Counted from the stretch's first letter, positions 8,621 through 17,075 are shown. The stretch is 64,000 nt of DNA from Natronococcus sp. A-GB7 (GCF_029688865.1 NZ_JARUKV010000025.1:1-64000); one strand, 5' to 3'. A program made the numbers and translations. Notes: generated from the letters alone by a model not told the origin.

Positions 8621-8896
8621 CTACAGGTCGACGTACTGTCGTTCCCACTCGCGGCGTTCGCTGATCTGCTCGTGGCCCTCGTCGGTGATCGCGTAGTAGT
8701 TGGTCCGCCTGTCGAGCTCTCCCTTCTCGACGAGCTCCTTGTTGACGAGCGTGTCGAGGTTCGGGTACAGTCGACCGTGATTGATCTCCGAACTGTAGTA
8801 CTGTTCGACCTCGTCTTTGACCGTCTGTCCGGATGGACGATCGGCGCCCGCGATCACGTACAGGAGGTCGCGCTGAAAGCCGGTCAGATCGTGCAT
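8621..8896 (-). CDS. PadR-family transcriptional regulator
   Basis: A 91-residue winged-helix protein. It opens with DLTGFQRDLLYVIAG, the standard start of haloarchaeal PadR-like proteins. The recognition region HGRLYPNLDTLVNKELVEKGELDRRTNYYAITDEG (hyphenless span about residues 40-74) carries the wing and the conserved RxNxYxIT element. There is no effector domain, so it is a minimal PadR. A GATAACAAAT promoter element begins 34 bases upstream. Its position between the DUF1616 gene and other regulators suggests a role in surface-gene control, which is inference. Confidence 0.9.
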   Translation of the reverse strand: MHDLTGFQRDLLYVIAGADRPSGQTVKDEVEQYYSSEINHGRLYPNLDTLVNKELVEKGELDRRTNYYAITDEGHEQISERREWERQYVDL

Positions 8897-8930
8897 TGCT
8901 CAATCACAGTGACCGTTCCACTGAGTAGAT

Positions 8931-8940
8931 ATTTGTTATC
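8931..8940 (-). promoter_or_regulatory. Promoter-like GATAACAAAT upstream of padR-like gene
   Basis: Minus-strand GATAACAAAT with its centre about 40 bases before the PadR ATG, a suitable distance for a TATA-type element with a short leader. Fits the set at 6289, 8521 and 35269. Confidence 0.5.
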
Positions 8941-9074
8941 CGTATCATACAGCCGCGCTAGTAGTTCGTTCCCGTCTGACGGCTCCAATTAAAATGATTC
9001 TGTAGACGACGATCGTTCGTTTCGGGACGTTTCTCGGGCTCTCGAACGGTCCCGTTCGGCGTCCGCCACCGGCG

Positions 9075-9404
9075 TCACTCGGATTTCGACAGGGAAACGT
9101 CGATCCCGCTCGAGTCGATCCGGACCGACAGGCCCTCTACCGTTGCCTCGTACGCCGTCGTGTGCGAGCCGTTCTCCTCGAACCGGACGCACTCCTCCAG
9201 CAGGTCGCTCTCGAGGAGGTTGTTGATGCGCCGATAGACGGTCGCCGAGGAGCTGTCGGTCCGTCCCGTGAGCTCCTTTGCCGTCTTCGGACCGTCGCTG
9301 GTCGCGACGAGGATCGTCCGTGCACAGTCGTCACCGAGCACGTTGAGCTGCACCGACGGATTCGAGTCCGATTCCGCTCGTGTATTGGTCGCTTGCGTTG
9401 ACAT
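9075..9404 (-). CDS. ArsR-like winged-helix DNA-binding protein
   Basis: A 109-residue protein of the ArsR-like helix-turn-helix superfamily. After about 20 polar residues comes the core NVLGDDCARTILVATSDGPKTAKELT with the recognition helix SSATVYRRINNLLESDLL (about residues 55-72), then a beta wing. I start at the ATG at 9404 (MSTQATNT); an in-frame ATG four codons upstream is possible. It resembles the haloarchaeal single-domain regulators encoded next to stress or surface genes. No metal-binding cysteine box is visible. Confidence 0.82.
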   Translation of the reverse strand: MSTQATNTRAESDSNPSVQLNVLGDDCARTILVATSDGPKTAKELTGRTDSSSATVYRRINNLLESDLLEECVRFEENGSHTTAYEATVEGLSVRIDSSGIDVSLSKSE

Positions 9405-9904
9405 AGTCGTGATCACCCATCTTCGCCGGGACCGTCGTTCGTCTCCGGATAGTCCGGCCCCGGCCGGTAGAGCCGCGGCGTGTCGCGATCCGCGATTACG
9501 GCGCCGCGTTCCGACACGTAGATCGGTAAGCGGTAGTGGTATTTGAGAACGGTGGACCTTACACTCAGTTTCAAAATCGCCTGCGGCAGAAACTATAGAT
9601 TTCGGTCGGGAAACGGATACTTTCGGCCGATCTCGGCGAGAGAAATCGAGATAGCGTCCGACAAACGAACGAGAACGCGGCTGAATTCACCTTGAGGTCG
9701 GAACGAACCGATATCGGGAATCGTGCCGGAGACGGGCTGTAGAGCCCAAAATAGGCCATAAACGACGGATTTCCGGAGCTGTCGAGCCGGTTCGGGGGTG
9801 AACGGTCTGTGTCCTTTATTCACGTTTGCTCCCCTGAATCCGATGAGACCGGATGGCTCGACGAACGAACTCGTCCGTCGCTCATCCGTGTACACCCACA
9901 ACCT
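9405..9904. other. 500-base intergenic region without recognised gene
   Basis: Several open frames cross it, but none has a plausible start, haloarchaeal acidic composition or family similarity. Composition is lower in GC than in neighbouring genes from about 9550 to 9830. It must hold the promoters of the flanking genes, but I cannot pick a box with confidence. Confidence 0.5.
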
Positions 9905-10093
9905 ATGAAACGAACACAACACGGCTGGAAACCGATGGAATCGTCGTCGGCAGGCGCCCGCTGTCGAAACTGTGGGACACACGTCACCCAGCAGTTCGCT
10001 CGAGTCTTCGGAGACAACGGTGACGTCGTCCACGGCTGTCCGGCCTGCACGACGTATCGTGAGATGCAATCGGGCGGACACCTACCCAGGTAG
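9905..10093 (+). CDS. Small DUF7563-type zinc-binding protein
   Basis: A 62-residue protein with two CxxC pairs (CRNCGTHVTQQFARVFGDN and HGCPACTTYREM) flanking the conserved FARVFGDN. This is the haloarchaeal DUF7563 pattern of a single zinc-ribbon. I start at the ATG at 9905; the ATG at 9935, just before the zinc finger, is equally possible. The function of the family is unknown; nucleic-acid or protein binding is the usual guess for such mini zinc fingers. Confidence 0.75.
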   Translation: MKRTQHGWKPMESSSAGARCRNCGTHVTQQFARVFGDNGDVVHGCPACTTYREMQSGGHLPR

Positions 10094-10272
10094 CAGCCCG
10101 ACCGTTCTCGCCGTGTTAGTTTCCTGTCCGGATCGATGGAAGATAATCCTTCCGAACGGACCGATTGGGAATTAATACCGCAGGTTGAAGTCGGTGGTCG
10201 GTGAAACCCATGCGTATGTCAGTGGGTGGTGGACCGGTCGGTAACCGTACGTCTTCGAACGCTCTTTGATCA

Positions 10273-10776
10273 ATGTCCGTCCAGACGAACCGAACCGACT
10301 CACTCGAGGAAAGCGAGATTTTTCACATCCTGGGCAACGACCGGCGGCGAGCGATCGTCCAGCTGCTCGCCGAGGAGGCCGGACAGGTCGACGTCTCCGA
10401 GATCGCGACCGAGATCGCGTCGACCGAATCGGAGTCGGCGTCGGTTCCGAACAACCTCTACAAGAGCGTCTACGTCTCCCTCCAGCAGACTCACCTCCCA
10501 CAGCTCCAGGAGGATTCGGTCATCGAGTACGACTCCGACGCGAAGACGATCCGCGCCGGACCGAACTTCGACGACGTCCTCACGTACGTCGACGACGAGA
10601 CGACCGATCGCTCGTCGACCCTTCGCCTCCATCTGGCGCTCTGTCTGATCGGCCTGCTCCTGATCGCGGTGGCCGGCCTCGACGGGGTCGTCGGCTCGAC
10701 TCTGGATCCCGTGCTCTCGAGCGTGCTCGTTCTGCTGATCGTCGCCGCGAGCAGCCTCTACCAGCTGCTCGGCTAG
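10273..10776 (+). CDS. DUF7344 winged-helix membrane protein (second paralogue)
   Basis: A 167-residue protein with the same architecture as the product of 6577-7113. The winged helix spans about residues 10-100 (SEIFHILGNDRRRAIVQLL; NNLYKSVYVSLQQTHLPQL), followed by two hydrophobic helices (about residues 118-165) that end the protein. The two copies differ strongly in sequence, so this is an old paralogy or independent gain, not a recent duplication. Probably a membrane-tethered regulator. Confidence 0.87.
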   Translation: MSVQTNRTDSLEESEIFHILGNDRRRAIVQLLAEEAGQVDVSEIATEIASTESESASVPNNLYKSVYVSLQQTHLPQLQEDSVIEYDSDAKTIRAGPNFDDVLTYVDDETTDRSSTLRLHLALCLIGLLLIAVAGLDGVVGSTLDPVLSSVLVLLIVAASSLYQLLG

Positions 10777-10807
10777 CGGTTCGGTTGCGACCTATCGAAG
10801 AATCGGG

Positions 10808-11272
10808 TTATTCGTTTCTGGCTCGTTCCGGCGACTTCGAGGCCGTCGGCTCGTGGCCGGGGAGACAGACCAGGTTCTCCCGGCCGAGTCGGAGCTTCGT
10901 TACCTCCTCTTCCTCCTCGAGTTCGGCCAGCAGCCGGCTCACTTTCGCCTTCGACCAGTCGACCGAGTCGACGATCCTCGACTGTTTCATCCGGCCGCCG
11001 TTCTCCCTGATGAGTTCGCAGACCCGCTCCCGGTCCGTCACGAATTCGTCGTTTCGCTGCGGGTCCGACTCCGCGCCGAGCCCCGACGTCGCCGCGAGCT
11101 GGTTCCGGGCGACGAGCGCGCCGCCGAGCATCATCAGTGCGACGAGCCCGGCGACGGCCGCGAGATGCGGATCCCAGACGAGTCCCGGAGCCGACACAAC
11201 GCCGAGGGTGACCCCCTCGCTGGTCGACGGAACGAGCGCGGTAATGACGGGTTCGGAGAGCGCGTGGATCAT
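10808..11272 (-). CDS. Membrane-anchored helix-turn-helix regulator (DUF7343-like)
   Basis: A 154-residue protein. The N-terminal hydrophobic region (about residues 15-58, including LAAVAGLVALMMLGGALVA) is followed by a winged helix at about residues 78-135 with MKQSRIVDSVDWSKAKVSRLL as helix-turn-helix. The wHTH form (RVCELIRENGG...VDWSKAKVSR) is shared with haloarchaeal IclR/MarR-like membrane regulators. It is convergent with the DUF7344 gene. An AT-rich stretch (ATTTATAAAAAATAC on the minus strand, about 11352-11366) lies 80-95 bases upstream and may contain its promoter. Confidence 0.83.
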   Translation of the reverse strand: MIHALSEPVITALVPSTSEGVTLGVVSAPGLVWDPHLAAVAGLVALMMLGGALVARNQLAATSGLGAESDPQRNDEFVTDRERVCELIRENGGRMKQSRIVDSVDWSKAKVSRLLAELEEEEEVTKLRLGRENLVCLPGHEPTASKSPERARNE

Positions 11273-11485
11273 GGTGGCTGGAGAGATCGGTCCGTGTTAC
11301 TGCGATCCGCGGAACGACCGTCTTACGCTGAACCGTCGACAGCACCCCACAAAGTATTTTTTATAAATCATGTATTGTTACTCCCAGCGCGGTATTTCAC
11401 GTTGTTGCTATTCTCAGACGACCTAATGCCAGTGTAGGGGGCTCCCCCTTCGATAAGAGAAAGTGATATTTCCGACCCGAGCAGC

Positions 11486-11839
11486 TTACGTTCCGGGGAC
11501 GCCGGCTGCCTCGAATCCGGTTACGCCGATAACGGCGAGGACGTAGAGAACGACGAGCACCGACAGCCAGGCGATAACCGTGATGACGATCGCCTCGATC
11601 CACCCGCCGGGGTAGCGGGCGTTGATCACCGCGAGGTAGGCGACGAACACGAGGAGCGGCCCCAGAAGCGGAATCCAGCCGAAGAAGAAGCCGACGACCG
11701 CCCACACGATCGCGCCGATGAGTGCGGTGATCAGGGCGTAGGTGTAGTCCTCGGTATCGACGACGACCTTCGCACCGACGAAGATGCCGAACGCGCCGAT
11801 CAGGAGGCTGACGACGAAAACGACGAGGCTGTCGATCAT
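11486..11839 (-). CDS. Small multi-pass membrane protein, function unknown
   Basis: A 117-residue, very hydrophobic protein with about four transmembrane helices (residues about 2-22, 35-55, 57-72 and 85-107). The residues between helices include ARYPGGWIEA. I start at ATG 11839 (MIDSLVVF); an ATG four codons upstream exists. It resembles small uncharacterised haloarchaeal integral membrane proteins, and I recognise no catalytic motif. Confidence 0.72.
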   Translation of the reverse strand: MIDSLVVFVVSLLIGAFGIFVGAKVVVDTEDYTYALITALIGAIVWAVVGFFFGWIPLLGPLLVFVAYLAVINARYPGGWIEAIVITVIAWLSVLVVLYVLAVIGVTGFEAAGVPGT

Positions 11840-12155
11840 GTTCCAACCCACCCCCGCCGAGCCGTTAGTTATCTCTCACCTACGCGAACCTGATCCGACG
11901 TTGAACCGGCCTCCTCGCCCGGTTTCGGACCGTTCGGCGCGCAGCCGACCAATCCGTTGATACCGGGGGAAAACCCACGATTATCGACACGAGCGCTCTC
12001 GGCTACCGTTCCGAACGCTCTCGAGTGCCGTTCCGGATCGCCCTACGCGAACGGTCGGTGTACTACCCGTTCCTCGAGCGTGATTCGGCCGCCCCGTCGT
12101 CGGTCCCGTCCGGGCAACAGAAGCTATATCCGGATCTCGCCGATAGATGAGGCCA
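11840..12155. promoter_or_regulatory. Divergent intergenic region with TATA box for amidohydrolase gene
   Basis: No gene seen. GCTATATCC at about 12122-12130 is a good TATA box centred about 30 bases before the ATG at 12156, consistent with an almost leaderless transcript of the amidohydrolase gene. No repeats of note. Confidence 0.6.
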
Positions 12156-13523
12156 ATGACCGTGGATCTCGTCGTTCGAAACTGCACCGTCGTCACACCG
12201 GCCGGACGGACCCCCGACACCGGCGTCGCGGTCGAGGACGGGACGATCGTCGCCGTCGGGCGCACCGATCGGCTCCCCGGTGCCGAGCGGGTCCTCGACG
12301 CCAACGGGAACGTCCTCGCTCCCGGCGTCGTCGACTGCCACATCCACAACCGCGAACCCGGTCTCGAGTACAAGGAGGACTGGGAGTCCGCAACGCGGGC
12401 GGCCGCAGCGGGCGGCGTGACGACCGTCGTCGGGATGCCGAACACCGATCCCGTCATCGACAGTCCCGAGCACCTCGAGTTGAAGTACGAACGGGGCGAG
12501 GCCGGCGCCCACGTCGACTTCCAGAGCTACGCCGTCGTCACGAGCGAGAACCTGGATCTGATCCCCGACCTCGACGACGCCGGCGTGCTCGGCTACAAGA
12601 TCTTCCTCGGCTCGACGGTCGGCGACGTCCCGCCGCCGACCGACGGCGAGATTCTCGAGGCGATGGAGCGGATCGGCGAGACGGGCAAGCGACTGGGCTT
12701 TCACGAGGAGAACGGCGAGATCATCGACCACTACACGGAGCGGTTCAAACGCGAGGGGCGAAACGAGCCGATCGACCACTCCCACTCGAGGCCCGTGATC
12801 GCCGAACGGGAGGCCGTCGAGCGGATGATCACCTTCGCCGAGGAGACCGACGCGAGCGTCCACATGTTCCACGTCTCCTCGGGCTCCGCGGCGGAAGCCG
12901 TCGCCCGCGGCAAGGATCGAGGGGTCGACGTCACCGCGGAGACGACACCCCACTACCTCTGGTTCACCGAGGACGTGATGCGCGAGAAGGGCAACGTCGC
13001 CCGGATCCAGCCGCCGATCCGCGACGCCGACGAGCGAGCGCGCCTCTGGGAGGTCGGCATGGACGGCGGCGTGATCGACTGCATCGCGACCGACCACGCG
13101 CCCCACACCCCCGAGGAGAAGAAGGTCGACGACCCGTTCGGGAACACCTGGGACGCGACCTCGGGGTTCGTCGGCCTCGAGACCGAGGTGCCCGTCGCGC
13201 TCAGCTTCGTCGACGAAGGACGGCTCACCCTCGAGGAGTGGGTGCGTCGCCACTCGACCCGCCCCGCCCAGGTATGGGGAATGTACCCACAGAAGGGGTC
13301 GCTGCAGGTCGGCACCGACGCCGACTTCACGATCGTCGACCCCGATACGGAGTGGACCCTCGAGAGCGCCGACGAGTTACACTCGAAGAACTGCGTGACG
13401 CCGTTCGTCGGGGAGTCGTTCGTCGGCAAGGCGACCGCGACGGTCGTCCGCGGTGAGATCGTCTACCAGGACGGCAACGTGGTTGGCGAGTCGGGGTACG
13501 GGACGCGGGTCGACGTCGACTGA
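12156..13523 (+). CDS. Cyclic amidohydrolase of the dihydroorotase/allantoinase family
   Basis: A 455-residue metal-dependent cyclic amidohydrolase. It has DCHIHNREPG (about residue 60; DxHxHxR retains the metal histidines and substrate arginine), GMPNTDP, the probable carbamylated lysine in GYKIFLGS (about residue 150), HVSSGS (about residue 240), and the catalytic aspartate region CIATDHAPHTPEEK (about residue 310). Neighbouring convergent pyrD favours dihydroorotase (pyrimidine synthesis). However, the C-terminal ELHSKN and the changed HNREPG (dihydroorotases usually have HFRxPG) also fit allantoinase or hydantoinase. I start at ATG 12156 (MTVDLVVRN), placed by the TATA box; ATG 12147 is in frame. 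The stop codon lies inside a repeat element. Confidence 0.83.
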   Translation: MTVDLVVRNCTVVTPAGRTPDTGVAVEDGTIVAVGRTDRLPGAERVLDANGNVLAPGVVDCHIHNREPGLEYKEDWESATRAAAAGGVTTVVGMPNTDPVIDSPEHLELKYERGEAGAHVDFQSYAVVTSENLDLIPDLDDAGVLGYKIFLGSTVGDVPPPTDGEILEAMERIGETGKRLGFHEENGEIIDHYTERFKREGRNEPIDHSHSRPVIAEREAVERMITFAEETDASVHMFHVSSGSAAEAVARGKDRGVDVTAETTPHYLWFTEDVMREKGNVARIQPPIRDADERARLWEVGMDGGVIDCIATDHAPHTPEEKKVDDPFGNTWDATSGFVGLETEVPVALSFVDEGRLTLEEWVRRHSTRPAQVWGMYPQKGSLQVGTDADFTIVDPDTEWTLESADELHSKNCVTPFVGESFVGKATATVVRGEIVYQDGNVVGESGYGTRVDVD

Positions 13524-13605
13524 TACGGACTGCTGTACCGATTTGCCGGTGCGACCGTAGAAACGGGTCGCAGTCGCCCCGGAAATGACTTACAGCGGTC
13601 CGTAT
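13521..13605 (+). repeat. Inverted-repeat element between amidohydrolase gene and pyrD
   Basis: An 85-base element. Its left arm ATACGGACTGCTGTA (13523-13537) and right arm TACAGCGGTCCGTAT (13591-13605) are inverted repeats matching at 14 of 15 positions. A smaller inner stem (GCGACC...GGTCGC, about 13552-13572) sits between. The left arm and the following CCGATTTGCCGG recur at 61881-61909. It lies between convergent genes and overlaps the amidohydrolase TGA, so it could act as a bidirectional terminator or be a small non-autonomous repeat. Confidence 0.65.
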
Positions 13606-13614
13606 GCGGCCGTC

Positions 13615-14685
13615 CTACTCGAGATCCGCGCCGACCGCGTCCTCGACCGACGAGAACCCGTCGCGCTCGAGCAGGTCGACCAGTCCGTGGTTGATCCGTT
13701 TTGCCGTCCCGGGACCGCCGTAGACGAACCCGGTGTAGAGCTGAACGAGCGAGGCGCCCGCGCGGATCTTCTCGTAGGCGCTTCTCGCCGAGTCGACGCC
13801 GCCGACGCCGACGATCGGCAGGTCGTCGTCGGTGTGTGTCGCCAGCGTCCGAATCACGGCCGTCGAGCGCTCCTCGAGCGGATCGCCGCTGAGACCGCCC
13901 CACTCCTCCCGACGCGGCGACTCGAGATCCTCCCGACTGGTTGTCGTGTTCGTCGCGACGATCCCGTCGAGGTCACAGTCCGCGACGATGTCGACGAGGT
14001 CGAGCATCGACTCCCTGGGCGAGTCGGGACCGATCTTGACCAGGATCGGGACGTCGTCGTCGTTTTCCGCCTCGAGAGCCTCGAAGATGTTCCGCAGGTG
14101 GTCAGGGGAGGCCTCGTCGAACTCGTCGGGCGTGTTCGGACACGAGACGTTGACGACGACGTAGTCGGCGAACGGCGAGAGCCGGACGAACACCCGCCGG
14201 TAGTCCTCGACCGCCTCCCGTTCGCTCGAGGAGTTCATCTTGCCGACGTTGACCCCGAGCGGAATCTGTGGCGGGCCGTCTCGCTCGAGGCGATCCCGGA
14301 CCTGCTCCATCCCGTCGCCGTTGAACCCCATCCGGTTGATCATCGCCCCGTCCTCCTGCAGTCGGAACAGCCGCGGCCGGTCGTTGCCGGACTGGGGGTA
14401 GGGCGTGACGGTTCCGATCTCGACGAACCCGAACCCGAGCGCCTCGAGGGCGTGTGTCACTTCGGCGTTCTTGTCGAACCCTGCGGCCACGCCGACGGGG
14501 CTCCCGAACCGGCAGCCGAACAGCTCGGTCTCGAGGGCGGGATGGGCGTACCGATAGGTCGAGGCGAGGAGGGCTCGAGTCGTCCACGTCGACTGCGCCG
14601 CTCGTAGCGCCCGTTTGCCGAGAACGTGGGCCGTCTCGGCGGGGAGTTTGAACGCGAGCGGGCGAACTCGCGAGTACAGCGTCAT
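13615..14685 (-). CDS. pyrD: Dihydroorotate dehydrogenase, class 2 (quinone)
   Basis: A 356-residue FMN enzyme oxidising dihydroorotate to orotate, with electrons passed to membrane quinone. The class-2 N-terminal extension (MTLYSRVRPLAFKLPAETAH) and motif GSPVGVAAGFDKNAE, then TPYPQSGNDRPRLFRL and INRMGFNGDG, are diagnostic. NVSCPNTP (about residue 180) contains the class-2 catalytic serine region, and VGVGGVDSARSAYEKIRAG binds the FMN phosphate. Full length for the family. The convergent amidohydrolase may supply the substrate. Confidence 0.96.
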   Translation of the reverse strand: MTLYSRVRPLAFKLPAETAHVLGKRALRAAQSTWTTRALLASTYRYAHPALETELFGCRFGSPVGVAAGFDKNAEVTHALEALGFGFVEIGTVTPYPQSGNDRPRLFRLQEDGAMINRMGFNGDGMEQVRDRLERDGPPQIPLGVNVGKMNSSSEREAVEDYRRVFVRLSPFADYVVVNVSCPNTPDEFDEASPDHLRNIFEALEAENDDDVPILVKIGPDSPRESMLDLVDIVADCDLDGIVATNTTTSREDLESPRREEWGGLSGDPLEERSTAVIRTLATHTDDDLPIVGVGGVDSARSAYEKIRAGASLVQLYTGFVYGGPGTAKRINHGLVDLLERDGFSSVEDAVGADLE

Positions 14686-14748
14686 TGGTTACTACTGGGA
14701 ACAGCGGGAAGGTAAACCCCTCGGAACCCGTGTTCGGCGCTCGGAGCC

Positions 14749-15918
14749 TCAGGGGCTCTCGAGCAGCGCCATGATCGCCCCGCCGCCGCCGACGCTCATC
14801 CCGACGAGCCCGCGCTCGAGGCCCTCGTCCCGGAGCTGGTACGCCAGACTGGTCGCCAGCATCCCGCCGGAGGCGCCGATCGGGTGGCCGAACGCGACCG
14901 CACCGCCGCGGGGGTTCATCCGTTCGCGTGGAACGCCGAGTCGGTCCATAACGTACACCGACTGGGCCGCGAACGCCTCGTTGATCCAGAACGCGTCGAC
15001 GTCGTCCGCCTCGAGGGCGTTTCGCTCGAGCAGACTCGCGACGACGTCGCCGACGGCCTCGTTGAACTCGTCGGGGTCCCGGTAGACCAGTTCGTAGTCG
15101 GCGACGGTCGCCATCGGCTCGAGCCCGCGGTCTGCCGCGACGTCTGCGTCAGCCAGCAGCACCGCGCCCGCGCCGTCGCTGAGCTTCGAGGCGTTGCCCG
15201 GCGTGATCGTTCCGTCCTCGCGAAAGGAGGTCGGAAGCTCGGCGAGATCGGCCAGCGTCGAGTCGGGACGCGGTCCCTCGTCGGTGTCGATCGTCTCTCC
15301 GCCCGCCTCTACGGGGACGACCTCGTCGTCGAACGCGCCCGACTCGATCGCCTCCGCAGCCAGGCGGTGGCTCTCGAGGGCGTACTCGTCCTGTGCCTCA
15401 CGGGGGACACCCTCGCGGTCGACGAGACGTTCGGTGATCTCGCCCATGTGGACATCGAGATTGACGTCCCACAGCGAGTCCATGATCATCGAGTCCTTCA
15501 GCGTCGCGTCGCCGTGACGCCGTCCCGTGCGGTAGTCCGGCAGGATCCAGGGGGCGTTGGTCATCGACTCGAAGCCGCCGGCGACGGCGAACTCGGCTCG
15601 CCCGGCTGCGATACGGTCGACCGCCAGTGCGATCGCCCGCAGCCCAGAGCCCGAGGCCTCGTTGACCGTCGTCGTCGGCGTCTCGTTTGGCAGATCGGAC
15701 TCGACGACGGCCTGCCGACCCGGCACCTGTCCGATCCCGGCCTGGATCGCGTTCCCCAGCGCTACCCAGTCGATCTCCTCCCCGGAAACGGTAGTTCGCT
15801 CGAGCAAACCGTCCAGCGCCGTCCGTCCCAGTTCGACGGCCTCGACGTCGGCGAGCGATCCGAGCAGCGTGCCGTGGGGTGTCCGTGCGCCGTCGACGAC
15901 GACGATCTCACCTGTCAT
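14749..15918 (-). CDS. Thiolase-family acetyl-CoA acetyltransferase with Ser in place of both active-site Cys
   Basis: A 389-residue thiolase (acetyl-CoA C-acetyltransferase/beta-ketothiolase fold). INEAFAAQ (about residue 310) and GGAVAFGHPIGASGG (histidine about residue 345) are the normal catalytic motifs. The nucleophile motif, usually NxxCGSG, reads NEASGSG, giving serine 89 (codon TCG at 15652-15654). The C-terminal CIGGG motif reads SVGGGG (serine 375). Haloarchaeal beta-ketothiolases with a Ser-His-His triad have been described, to my recollection, so the enzyme is probably active. Those work with a small OB-fold partner, and none is encoded nearby. Start ATG 15918 lies 26 bases after the ferredoxin gene; upstream open frame is shadow. 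Confidence 0.9.
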   Translation of the reverse strand: MTGEIVVVDGARTPHGTLLGSLADVEAVELGRTALDGLLERTTVSGEEIDWVALGNAIQAGIGQVPGRQAVVESDLPNETPTTTVNEASGSGLRAIALAVDRIAAGRAEFAVAGGFESMTNAPWILPDYRTGRRHGDATLKDSMIMDSLWDVNLDVHMGEITERLVDREGVPREAQDEYALESHRLAAEAIESGAFDDEVVPVEAGGETIDTDEGPRPDSTLADLAELPTSFREDGTITPGNASKLSDGAGAVLLADADVAADRGLEPMATVADYELVYRDPDEFNEAVGDVVASLLERNALEADDVDAFWINEAFAAQSVYVMDRLGVPRERMNPRGGAVAFGHPIGASGGMLATSLAYQLRDEGLERGLVGMSVGGGGAIMALLESP

Positions 15919-15944
15919 ACGACCGGCAACGACGCCCAGCAGGA

Positions 15945-16325
15945 TCAATCGTGGGGGTGAGTCGCATCGAGCGAATCGCGATCGTCCGCGTCGGCCGCCC
16001 GCTCGTCGATCGAGTCGGCGTTCGGGCCGAACTCGCGTTCGAGCAGTTCGGGCACGTCCTCCGGGGTGACGTCGGCGTACCACTCGTCGCGAGGCTGGAT
16101 CGCGATCGCCACCCCGTCCTCGCTACAGAGGCCGAGACAGCCGGTCGTCGTGACGCCGACCGGCGACCAGAACGCACCACGCTCGCGGAGCCAGGATTTG
16201 ACCGCCGCGAGCGTCTCCTCGGCACCGACGTCGCCACAGCAGGCGTAGTCGGAGTCGCGGTCGTTCGTACAGACGAACACGCACGCGCCGAGACGTTCCC
16301 GCTGTCGGGTCGTTCGTCGTTGCAT
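15945..16325 (-). CDS. Thioredoxin-like [2Fe-2S] ferredoxin of the cobalamin/cobalt locus
   Basis: A 126-residue protein. It has the thioredoxin-like 2Fe-2S pattern: cysteines in VFVCTNDRD (about residue 19), YACCGDVGAE (about 28-29) and TGCLGLCSEDG (about 63 and 67), then an EWYADVTPEDVPELL tail, the usual C-terminus of this family. The last about 25 residues are a polar extension. It follows cbtA by two bases and is probably co-transcribed; such ferredoxins sit next to cobalamin-synthesis and cobalt-uptake genes in haloarchaea. Possible role: electron donor in corrin chemistry. Confidence 0.85.
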   Translation of the reverse strand: MQRRTTRQRERLGACVFVCTNDRDSDYACCGDVGAEETLAAVKSWLRERGAFWSPVGVTTTGCLGLCSEDGVAIAIQPRDEWYADVTPEDVPELLEREFGPNADSIDERAADADDRDSLDATHPHD

Positions 16326-16327
16326 GG

Positions 16328-17071
16328 TCAGGGGCTCGTCGAGCGACGGTCGTTCGGGCCGACAACACCGGCTGTCGACGTCGTCTCACGGCGTTCGAGC
16401 CAGCTCACCGATGCGGCGAGGATCCCCCAGATCGCGGCCTGGCTCAGCGCGGCCATCGCCTGGTACGCCGAGACGAGCTCGCCGGCCAGCTCGGGATGGC
16501 TCACGATCGTCGGTGCGACCGTCGAGAGGACGACCGCCGTCGCGACGATCGGTACCGTAGCGGCGACGATTCCGAGCGCCCGGTGTCGGGACGCGACCCA
16601 CCCGTACGAACCGATCGCTGCGGCCGAGACGAGCGCGCCGAGTGCGACGAGTCCGACGTAGATCGCCAGTCGCAGCTCGACGGTATACAGCTGCTCCGCG
16701 CCTGGGGCCGCGGGCGGGAGGACGAGCCACGGCGTCGCCGACACCGTCAGGAATCCGGCACCGGCGAGGACGAACGCGCTGCCCGTACCGCGGCCGGGAA
16801 GCGCCGGCTCGAGGAAGTACAGCGCGATCGCGAAGACGCCGCCGAGGAAGATCGCCCAGAGGACGCCGCTTCCGACGCTGACGATCGCCGTCGTCGTCTC
16901 GGAGACGGCGTGGGCGTGGTCGTGGCCGTGGCCGTGATCGTGACCGTGGTCGTGTTGTGCGTGGTGGAGATACTCGCTGAGCGGATTCGCGACGAACGCC
17001 ATGAACAGCCCGTACGCGAGGCCGGCGATCACACCTGCCTGCACGCCCCGGCGGAGGTAGTCGTAGAGCAT
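16328..17071 (-). CDS. cbtA: CbtA-family cobalt transporter subunit
   Basis: A 247-residue membrane protein with about six transmembrane helices. Between helix 1 (VQAGVIAGLAYGLFMAFVANP) and helix 2 is a histidine-rich stretch (HHAQHDHGHDHGHGHDHAHA, about residues 36-55) suited to metal capture. The N-terminal LRRGVQAGVIAGLAYGLFMA is the CbtA signature. CbtA with CbtB is the predicted cobalt uptake system of organisms making cobalamin. The gene lies four bases after cbtB. Confidence 0.93.
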   Translation of the reverse strand: MLYDYLRRGVQAGVIAGLAYGLFMAFVANPLSEYLHHAQHDHGHDHGHGHDHAHAVSETTTAIVSVGSGVLWAIFLGGVFAIALYFLEPALPGRGTGSAFVLAGAGFLTVSATPWLVLPPAAPGAEQLYTVELRLAIYVGLVALGALVSAAAIGSYGWVASRHRALGIVAATVPIVATAVVLSTVAPTIVSHPELAGELVSAYQAMAALSQAAIWGILAASVSWLERRETTSTAGVVGPNDRRSTSP

Positions 17072-17075
17072 CGGT

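Noticed and set aside
12147-12155. Earlier start (ATG 12147) for the amidohydrolase gene
   Set aside because: The TATA box at 12122-12130 fits transcription start close to ATG 12156, and family similarity begins there.
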